Shown in pieces: positions 1 to 5,015 of a DNA stretch of 6,434 nt (positions within the stretch are counted from its first letter, which is position 1; every line of letters starts with the position of its first letter). Source of the stretch: an uncultured Clostridia bacterium (GTDB taxonomy: Bacteria; Bacillota; Clostridia; Oscillospirales; Ruminococcaceae); contig CAMHBE010000120.1 in assembly GCA_946183095.1 (NCBI GenBank), positions 1 to 6,434 on the forward strand, written 5' to 3'. Both the position numbers and the translations under genes were made by a program. The notes below the pieces were generated by a model. It had not been told where the DNA came from. It saw only the letters and a program-made list of their open reading frames with translations, and did no database searches.

Positions 1-1438
1 ATTTCTCACGCACATCATCGTAAGTATGCACCTCATCGGATATGACCTTGTACGCGCCTTCATTGTATGTGAAATCGGGATCTTTTTCGCCAAGCTCGAA
101 CTGCATATCCGTGTCGTAATTATGCCAGCCGGCAGATACAATGTTCCGCAGAGCTTCGGCATCTTCGAGCAGTATCTTCTCGCAGTCGAGGGTCTTGTCT
201 ATGGGCTGTATATCAGTCGGCATCATTCTGTCATCAGTGGTATTCGTGTCCAGCATAAGATGACCGAACATATTCAGTCTGTCTGTCTCCTCTGTCTCCT
301 CTCTGTGATATACCGCGTCATAGTCGTCCCTGTCCTTGCCCTCGTCGGGAACGTTCCGGTATTCGTAGAGCGTGTTCTCATCGTGTACGTCTATGCGCAG
401 TATCTTGTATCCGTCCTCGCGGAAAATATTGAACACCATGAACTGATCATACGTATCGTAGACCTCATAGATCGCTTCGATGTAGATATTGTTATGATAC
501 GAGAAAACGGAAGTGTCGGAGTAATTGAGGTTCAGGACTTCGCCGTCGTCTGATACCCATTTGCCGTAGAAACTGTTTCTGAACAGCACCATATTTTCTA
601 TCCCGCTCTTTTCAAGATCGTAATACACATACTTCTTGTTGTCAGGGCGTTTCGCGTCGTTTATCGCGGCTTCACGCTCCTTGTCCGGCATATCATATAC
701 CTCGTCGGGCAGGAGCTGCCAGTATGCGAACTGTACCTCGCCTTCGCCGGTATCGGGATCCGGGAAGCAGTAAATGTATATGGAATATCCCTCGTCCGGG
801 AAATCCCAGATAAATCCCAGCTCATACAGCCTTTCAGGGTTGCCGTACATTTCCGTATATTTGTCGGTCAGCTCGCTGTAAAGCTCCTCGCAGTTCTCGG
901 AAGGGATATAGTAGTTGATGCCGTGAAGCCCAAACCTGTATTCAAAGCTCAGCTCCATTCGCGAGTTATATCCGAGCACCGGCACGGTCACATTCTCGTA
1001 TATCAACGTAGCTCCTGTGAGACCTTCGGCATCTGCCGGAAGTTCCTCCGAAAGCTTCGCCGTCTCGACAAGTTTTACTTCCGATTCCGACATTCCCCAT
1101 TTAAGCGCTCTCATGGGCGTGTCGTATGATATCGGCTCCGGCACTGTGCTGACGACCGACGACTGAGCGGGATCATACGCCGGTTCGGCAGGTATCGGGC
1201 GCAGGGCGTTCCACGCGAACAGACCTGCGGTTATCGCAGCAGCGGCAGCCGCTCCGCCTATCACGGCATTTCTCACTTTATGGCTTTTGCGTATGACGGG
1301 CTGCTCAACCTCTATCGCGGTCATGCTCTTTACCTGTGCGGGAAGCTCGCCGTCAGCTGTTATTCCCGCGGCAAGCATAACGTGCCTGTCGTTCACTTCA
1401 CCTATCGCGTCAATGAGGTTTTCCTGCGGTGTTTTCAT
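1..1438 (-). CDS. Probable anti-sigma factor / membrane sensor, 3' end beyond window
   Basis: At least 479 codons are open from the ATG at 1438 to the left edge, with no stop, so the C-terminus is missing. The N-terminal 55 or so residues are cytoplasmic in character and start with a LIDAIGEVNDRHV motif (residues 8-20), which I recognise from anti-sigma-like proteins encoded next to ECF sigma factors in Ruminococcus relatives. One membrane segment follows at about residues 58-79 (VIGGAAAAAAITAGLF), then a proline- and serine-rich linker. The outer part begins near residue 108 with a MRALKWGMSESEV motif, typical of small extracytoplasmic domains, and continues as a long acidic region rich in Tyr and Asp. 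The ATG overlaps the sigma stop as ATGA and has its own Shine-Dalgarno. By position and topology it should hold the sigma factor at the membrane; the signal is unknown. The anti-sigma role is inference, because no zinc-finger HxxxCxxC motif is seen in the N-terminus. Confidence 0.75.
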   Translation of the reverse strand, partial: MKTPQENLIDAIGEVNDRHVMLAAGITADGELPAQVKSMTAIEVEQPVIRKSHKVRNAVIGGAAAAAAITAGLFAWNALRPIPAEPAYDPAQSSVVSTVPEPISYDTPMRALKWGMSESEVKLVETAKLSEELPADAEGLTGATLIYENVTVPVLGYNSRMELSFEYRFGLHGINYYIPSENCEELYSELTDKYTEMYGNPERLYELGFIWDFPDEGYSIYIYCFPDPDTGEGEVQFAYWQLLPDEVYDMPDKEREAAINDAKRPDNKKYVYYDLEKSGIENMVLFRNSFYGKWVSDDGEVLNLNYSDTSVFSYHNNIYIEAIYEVYDTYDQFMVFNIFREDGYKILRIDVHDENTLYEYRNVPDEGKDRDDYDAVYHREETEETDRLNMFGHLMLDTNTTDDRMMPTDIQPIDKTLDCEKILLEDAEALRNIVSAGWHNYDTDMQFELGEKDPDFTYNEGAYKVISDEVHTYDDVREK

Positions 1439-1995
1439 ATATGTACGCCCTCCTTTTCGAGGTATTCTTTCAGTTTCCCGCGTGTGCGCATGAGCGTTAC
1501 CTTTACCTTGCTCTCGCTCAGCCCCAGTCTTTTTGCGATATCCGGCACAGTACTGAAATTCCAGTACCGCATAAGGAATATCACCTTTTTCTCGCGGTCG
1601 AGCGTATCGAGAAATCTGTCTATCAGCATGGCAAGCTCCTTACCCTCAACATATTTTTCAACGTTCTCCGACGACGGTATGCAGTCCGAAAGCTCGTCAT
1701 ACACCACAGTGTAGCTGCTGTCGGAACGCTTTGCCGCGAGTTTCCGCCTTACCCTGTCGAGGGAGATATTGCGCACGATGCGCATGACGAACGCACATAA
1801 CGGTTCAGGCTCCTTAGGCGGGATGATATTCCAGAGTTTCAGGTAAGTGTCGTTTGTGCATTCCTCGCTGTCCTCGCGGTTCTGCGTGATGTTGTAGGAT
1901 GTTGAGCGGCACTTCACGCCGTATTTGAGGTCGGTCTCCGTTATGGCTTCCTCCGAGCGTCCGAGATACAGCTCGACTATCTTTTTATCTTCCAT
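1435..1995 (-). CDS. ECF-like sigma-70 family RNA polymerase sigma factor
   Basis: This 186-residue protein has the two-domain layout of ECF sigma factors, which direct RNA polymerase to stress or envelope promoters. Region 2 spans about residues 15-90 and includes TETDLKYGVKCRS, the NREDSEECTNDTYLKLWN core-binding helix (39-56) and VRNISLDRVRRKLAAKR. Region 4 spans about 120-180, with the -35-reading helix-turn-helix DIAKRLGLSESKVKVTLMRTR (152-172). Length is normal for the family. The frame stays open upstream to 2355, but the ATG at 1995 is the right start: GGGAGGGG lies 6 bases before it, homology to sigma factors starts there, and a likely promoter sits between 2036 and 2064. The gene overlaps the anti-sigma gene by ATGA. 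An autoregulated sigma/anti-sigma operon is the natural reading. The sigma family call is firm; its target genes are unknown. Confidence 0.92.
   Translation of the reverse strand: MEDKKIVELYLGRSEEAITETDLKYGVKCRSTSYNITQNREDSEECTNDTYLKLWNIIPPKEPEPLCAFVMRIVRNISLDRVRRKLAAKRSDSSYTVVYDELSDCIPSSENVEKYVEGKELAMLIDRFLDTLDREKKVIFLMRYWNFSTVPDIAKRLGLSESKVKVTLMRTRGKLKEYLEKEGVHI
1448..1457 (-). promoter_or_regulatory. Ribosome binding site of the anti-sigma gene
   Basis: AAAAGGAGGG on the minus strand lies 9 bases before the ATG at 1438, inside the last codons of the sigma gene. Together with the ATGA overlap it fixes the start of the downstream gene and points to translational coupling of the pair. Confidence 0.75.
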
Positions 1996-2001
1996 ATTCT
2001 G

Positions 2002-2009
2002 CCCCTCCC
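2002..2009 (-). promoter_or_regulatory. Ribosome binding site that sets the sigma factor start
   Basis: GGGAGGGG on the minus strand is 6 bases from the ATG at 1995. No comparable site precedes the more upstream in-frame ATG at 2355, so it decides in favour of the 186-residue protein over a 306-residue one. Confidence 0.8.
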
Positions 2010-2035
2010 GGCTGTATTTGATGCTTCTGTATATA

Positions 2036-2064
2036 TAAACGAAAAAAATGTGCCGTTCGTTACA
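2036..2064 (-). promoter_or_regulatory. Likely ECF-type autoregulatory promoter of the sigma operon
   Basis: Read on the minus strand, TGTAACG (2064-2058) is followed after 17 bases, counted from GTAAC, by CGTTTA (2041-2036). An AAC-containing -35 element and a CGT-containing -10 element at 16-17 bases is the pattern known for ECF sigma promoters. Transcription would start near 2028 and give a leader of about 33 bases ending in the strong Shine-Dalgarno. A TATATA box overlaps the -10, but no TTGACA-like hexamer is at the right distance, so a SigA promoter fits less well. The call rests on motif and spacing only. Confidence 0.55.
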
Positions 2065-2065
2065 C

Positions 2066-2090
2066 TTTTTTGAAAAAATTTTCTTTTTAT
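2066..2090 (-). promoter_or_regulatory. AT-rich tract upstream of the sigma promoter
   Basis: Directly upstream of the proposed -35 lies a T6-G-A6 block (2066-2078), followed by a further AT-rich run up to about 2090. It could serve as an UP element for RNA polymerase alpha subunits or as bent DNA. The block is also a near-perfect inverted repeat, but a loop of one base makes a real hairpin unlikely. Confidence 0.35.
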
Positions 2091-2142
2091 TACGTCGGCA
2101 ATTAAATATTGCTAAAAAACGATAATATAACTTTCCGTTTCT

Positions 2143-2167
2143 TCTCCCCGGTTTCCGGCGGGGGAGA
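2143..2167. repeat. Short inverted repeat in the intergenic region
   Basis: TCTCCCC (2143-2149) and GGGGAGA (2161-2167) form a perfect 7-bp stem around an 11-base GC-rich loop that itself carries CCGG twice. It has no T tract on either strand, so it does not look like a terminator. It lies just outside the stretch suspected to be a mobile-element remnant and may belong to it. Confidence 0.3.
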
Positions 2168-2172
2168 CATAA

Positions 2173-2350
2173 GGGCACCTCTAAAAACCTCTTGCCGCCC
2201 ATTCGCACCGCCCTAAAGCCGTCATATTGCACAAATTTTCCTTGACATACAATAAACATTATTTTTCTTAAGTTGCAGACAGTGGTTTTATTATAGCGCG
2301 TTTTATATGGAATTAATCCCGCACTGAAGCCTGCACATTGCAAAAATATA
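2173..2350. other. Non-coding intergenic stretch, possible mobile-element remnant
   Basis: No gene is supported here. The stretch begins with GGGCACCTCTAAAAACC (2173-2189), which reminds me of insertion-sequence or miniature-element ends seen in Ruminococcus-type genomes; this is memory, not a search. A GC-rich block (about 2190-2225) gives way to an AT-rich one (2226-2290). No matching inverted terminal copy or target-site duplication is visible, so an intact element is not present. The minus-strand frame remains open through it in phase with the sigma gene, but its translation is rich in Arg, Lys and Cys and looks like untranslated DNA. Confidence 0.25.
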
Positions 2351-2364
2351 TCCATTATGACAAC

Positions 2365-2400
2365 ACGCTCTCCGGACGGCTGCTGTCATCCGGAGAGCGT
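2365..2400 (-). terminator. Probable terminator of the three-gene operon
   Basis: ACGCTCTCCGGA (2365-2376) and TCCGGAGAGCGT (2389-2400) make a perfect 12-bp stem with a 12-base loop, 54 bases past the last stop codon of the operon. On the minus strand the following bases (GTTGTC) form only a poor T tract. On the plus strand the tract TTTCTTGTT is better. It may work in both directions, or mark an mRNA 3' end held by the stem. The stem itself is certain; the terminator role is likely. Confidence 0.6.
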
Positions 2401-2415
2401 TTCTTGTTATGTTGT

Positions 2416-2450
2416 ACTGCGATACCGCAGTTACGCAACTGATGTCAGTT
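2416..2450 (-). repeat. Two further inverted repeats just after the operon's last stop
   Basis: ACTGCG-ATAC-CGCAGT (2416-2431) is a perfect 6-bp stem with a four-base loop. AACTGA-TG-TCAGTT (2437-2450) is a perfect 6-bp inverted repeat around two bases. Both lie between the stop at 2454 and the 12-bp terminator stem, so the end of the transcript could fold into up to three successive hairpins. No function can be assigned. Confidence 0.4.
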
Positions 2451-2453
2451 CCG

Positions 2454-3638
2454 TCAGAAGCAGATCTCTCCTAACCCGCTGTCATACAGCGAGAAAAGCT
2501 TCTGCTTCATTGCGGCGATAGTTTCCGGGGAAAGCGAACCGGGTATAGCTATGACCATAAACAGCCGTCTTGCGGTTGCAAGCGCGTCGATCTGCCGCTC
2601 CGCTTTGGCGATAAGCTCATCATCATCCGTGCCAAGATATGTGCTTATGAATACGCGCCATATCCGCTTTATCTCGTCTTTGGTGAACGGGCGCAGAACA
2701 GGGCTTGCCGCGATAGCTTCGTCGTTGTCGGCGCGGTCAACGAAAAGAGAAAACATACTTCCCATATCAAATATCGGGTGCCCCGTGCCTGCGGTGCCAA
2801 GGTCAATGAACATCATCTCGCCGTCGCGAACCATGACATTTCCGGGGTGGCAGTCGCCGTGAATGAATGTGTCACGTTCGGGAATACTCTCGTAAAACGC
2901 GCGCAGCTTTGCCATCTCCTCCTCGTTAAGTATGGAGGCAAGATAGGGCAGAGCATTGACAGAATCCCGCTTGACCGAACCGAATTTTGTGATATTCGCC
3001 TTTATCGTGTGTATATTCTTTACAAGTCTTGCGAAATCGGCGATGTGTTCGTCAAGATGTTCTTTATCGTTTGCGATAACGCTGACAAGGTCTTTGGCGT
3101 CGAGCATCTCATAGACCGTGCCGTAGCAGTCCCCGACACGGACGATATCATAGGGTATAGCCGTGGGAACACCTGCAATAAACGCGTTCCGGGCTTTCTG
3201 ATTTTCCAAGCTTATGACCATGTCGAAGCTGATAGACGGGCGGAACACCTTTATGACGGTTTCATCGTCCATGCGGTAAACATCTCCGGTGAATCCGCTG
3301 CCGATAAGCGTCATGCCTTCTGTGCTCACTTTCCGGAGCGCCTTTCTTACATCCAGCAGCTCCGTGAAGCCGGTCGTTTCGAATATATCATATACATCGC
3401 GGGAGACATTTATTACCGGCAATGGTCTGCCGATACTTTTGCGGAGTTTCATCAGCACCCGCAGTCCCGCGCTGGAGATGTATTCCAGCGCTTCGGCATC
3501 TATAACGATGTTCTGTACATCATCGCCCCTGCCGTTCACTGCGTCGAATATCTCCTTCTCAGTCTGCGCCGCATTGTTTGTGTCGATCCTGCCTTCAAGA
3601 AAGACAGTGAGCGTATTGTTTTCAGTGGCTGCTCTCAT
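2454..3638 (-). CDS. STAS domain fused to APH-like phosphotransferase
   Basis: This is a 394-residue, probably cytosolic protein without signal peptide or membrane segments. Residues 5-100 form a STAS (anti-sigma-factor-antagonist) domain: GRIDT near 16-20 and LEYISSAGLRVL at 51-62. The second serine (Ser56) aligns with the residue that partner-switching kinases phosphorylate in SpoIIAA and RsbV. Residues 108-390 form an APH/choline-kinase-like domain: glycine loop IGSGFTGDVYR (112-122), ATP-binding Lys130 in VIKVF, hinge YEMLDAKDL (176-184), catalytic HGDCHPGN (260-267) and metal-binding Asp279 in FIDLG. All key residues are kept, so it should be an active kinase; the substrate is unknown. 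The kinase half resembles a Fibrobacter paralogous family that I recall as TIGR02172. Its ATG has a modest GAGGT ribosome site (3647-3651). It is the last gene of the operon, 51 bases after the methyltransferase gene. A drug-resistance role is not supported. Confidence 0.85.
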   Translation of the reverse strand: MRAATENNTLTVFLEGRIDTNNAAQTEKEIFDAVNGRGDDVQNIVIDAEALEYISSAGLRVLMKLRKSIGRPLPVINVSRDVYDIFETTGFTELLDVRKALRKVSTEGMTLIGSGFTGDVYRMDDETVIKVFRPSISFDMVISLENQKARNAFIAGVPTAIPYDIVRVGDCYGTVYEMLDAKDLVSVIANDKEHLDEHIADFARLVKNIHTIKANITKFGSVKRDSVNALPYLASILNEEEMAKLRAFYESIPERDTFIHGDCHPGNVMVRDGEMMFIDLGTAGTGHPIFDMGSMFSLFVDRADNDEAIAASPVLRPFTKDEIKRIWRVFISTYLGTDDDELIAKAERQIDALATARRLFMVIAIPGSLSPETIAAMKQKLFSLYDSGLGEICF

Positions 3639-3655
3639 AATGCAATACCTCGGTT

Positions 3656-3669
3656 CGGTAAATTTACCG
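3656..3669. repeat. Perfect 14-bp palindrome between the second and third operon genes
   Basis: CGGTAAATTTACCG is its own reverse complement. It sits in the 51-base gap, just upstream of the ribosome binding site of the STAS-kinase gene. A dimeric repressor could bind it as an operator, or the RNA could form a short stem affecting translation of the last gene. No second copy is seen in the window. Confidence 0.4.
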
Positions 3670-3689
3670 GTCGTATGATACCGTGTATA

Positions 3690-4958
3690 TCAGCAGAAAA
3701 TTGTATCGAAACCGGTAGTCTCGATTATTTCCTTTACATTGCTGCTCATATTGATAAGGCTGAAGTTCTTGCCGTCGGAAAGGCTTTTTCTCATTATCAT
3801 CAGCACACGAAGTCCGGCAGATGAGATGTATTCCAGTTCCTTCATATCAACGCATATACTTGATATAGTGCCCTTAGCCTGCGCATCTTTGAAAAGTGCG
3901 AGAAGTCCGGGAGAAGTAATGGTATCGAGCCGTCCTCTCAGCGATACGTTCAGTACGTCGTCTCTTGAGCTGACATCGGCGTTGAAATTGTCTTCCTCGC
4001 AGGTGAACTTCTCTACAGTGCCGGGCTTTGCGGTCATTACCCATAAATTGACGTTTGAAAGAGCATCTGTTGCCTGTCTGCGAAGTCCTTCGGGCAGATC
4101 TGCGAAAGATAAGATCGGGTCGGGCATATATTCTCTTATAGGTACCAGTTCAAGGTCAAATCCCATGTCGGAAACGAATTTCTTTACTTTTTCCTTATCC
4201 TTGTCAAAGAAAATATTGTTTGATAAGGTAGTTTTGGAGACTGCACCGGCTGCTATATGCGATATCTTCCCTGCAAGCTCGGGCGGATAATCGGACATTG
4301 CTGCGGCAAGTGCCTTGTTCTCTGCTGCACTGAGTTCGTTATCGATCGTTACCCACCTGCCGCCGAATTCAAGCAGCAGCTTTCTGATATTGCCGAATAC
4401 GGTCTCAAGCTCGGACTGCGTAAAGTACATGAGCAGACCCTCGGTCGTGATGTGAAGTTCACCGTCGGCGGTCTCAAGCGCTCTTCGCAGCGACGCATAG
4501 TTCGTTGCATCGACCTCGGAATATGTGATATTATCGTTATCACCGATAGTCTGTTTTACGGCGGGACCCATCGCGTCGATAACCGCGGGAAGATCTAACC
4601 CGTAGAATTTTATCCCGCTTTTTGCGAGTTTAATGCCGCGTGCGGTATATCCGCACGGCAGATCGACTACCTGCTTCGCGCCGATCTTTTTGATGAAATT
4701 ATTGCAGGAGAAAAAGCGGACTTCGATAAGCGAGTTGAATATCGGTATCATTTTCATGAGAGCTTCCAGTACCTGCGGCGGTATGGATGCTGCTCTTTCT
4801 TTTGTGTCTGCTCCGAAAGCACTGAATCCAAGCGTTTTTCTCAAAGCTTCGGATTCCTCGTCTCCGAGCCGTGCCACCAGCTGCAAACAAGACTGCGCTG
4901 TGCTGTACACGGGGTTTACTTCTTCTCTTAATTTTTCGATGTTGAGTTCTTCTGACAT
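3690..4958 (-). CDS. LCM/PPM-type SAM methyltransferase fused to STAS domain
   Basis: This is a 422-residue protein in two parts. Residues 15-312 resemble the leucine-carboxyl-methyltransferase/PPM family of class I enzymes, which transfer methyl from S-adenosylmethionine to carboxyl or hydroxyl groups. Visible marks are motif I VVDLPCGYTARGIKL (97-111), the ribose-binding acidic residue in FYGLDLP (Asp122), EVDATN (148-153) and the family signature TTEGLLMYFT (171-180). Residues 322-422 form a STAS domain with GRLDT (342-346), LEYISSAGLRVLM (375-387; Ser380 is the probable phosphorylation position) and IIETTGF (411-417). The usual length of the enzyme alone is about 280-310 residues, so STAS is an added C-terminal module. 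The start is firm: AAGGAGG lies 5 bases upstream. Its STAS domain is closely similar to that of the next gene's product, from which it is separated by 51 bases. The methyl acceptor is unknown; a protein carboxyl group or small metabolite are both possible. Confidence 0.85.
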   Translation of the reverse strand: MSEELNIEKLREEVNPVYSTAQSCLQLVARLGDEESEALRKTLGFSAFGADTKERAASIPPQVLEALMKMIPIFNSLIEVRFFSCNNFIKKIGAKQVVDLPCGYTARGIKLAKSGIKFYGLDLPAVIDAMGPAVKQTIGDNDNITYSEVDATNYASLRRALETADGELHITTEGLLMYFTQSELETVFGNIRKLLLEFGGRWVTIDNELSAAENKALAAAMSDYPPELAGKISHIAAGAVSKTTLSNNIFFDKDKEKVKKFVSDMGFDLELVPIREYMPDPILSFADLPEGLRRQATDALSNVNLWVMTAKPGTVEKFTCEEDNFNADVSSRDDVLNVSLRGRLDTITSPGLLALFKDAQAKGTISSICVDMKELEYISSAGLRVLMIMRKSLSDGKNFSLINMSSNVKEIIETTGFDTIFC

Positions 4959-4963
4959 AGCTG

Positions 4964-4970
4964 CCTCCTT
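4964..4970 (-). promoter_or_regulatory. Strong ribosome binding site of the methyltransferase gene
   Basis: A full AAGGAGG consensus on the minus strand with 5-base spacing to the ATG at 4958. It is the strongest site in the operon and fixes the start of the methyltransferase-STAS protein. Confidence 0.85.
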
Positions 4971-5015
4971 AATTTTTATTGCTTGTATCTCCGGTGTTTC
5001 CGGGACATACTTTGC

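Noticed and set aside
26..1714. Several open plus-strand frames (for example 26-553, 923-1129, 1280-1714)
   Set aside because: They lie antisense to the anti-sigma gene and mostly in its mirror codon register, have no recognisable domains and no ribosome sites; they are shadows of the minus-strand codon pattern.
2242..2247. TTGACA on the plus strand as a SigA -35 box
   Set aside because: No acceptable -10 hexamer lies 16-18 bases downstream and no plus-strand gene follows.
1996..2355. A 120-codon upstream extension of the sigma factor frame starting at an ATG at 2355
   Set aside because: The extension is rich in Cys, Lys and Arg with no domain, contains the likely promoter and ribosome site of the sigma gene, and sigma homology begins exactly at the ATG at 1995.
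2454..3638. Aminoglycoside resistance phosphotransferase
   Set aside because: The HGD-N motif is shared by the whole APH/choline-kinase superfamily. The STAS fusion and operon context do not suit an antibiotic-resistance gene.
2454..3689. The STAS operon as direct regulator of the neighbouring ECF sigma factor
   Set aside because: STAS antagonists act on SpoIIAB/RsbW-type anti-sigma kinases, while the anti-sigma here is a membrane protein without such a domain. Proximity alone does not support a link.
2778..3824. A 348-codon open plus-strand frame
   Set aside because: It is antisense to the STAS-kinase gene and crosses the operon gap; its translation has no domain, whereas the minus strand shows complete STAS and kinase motifs.
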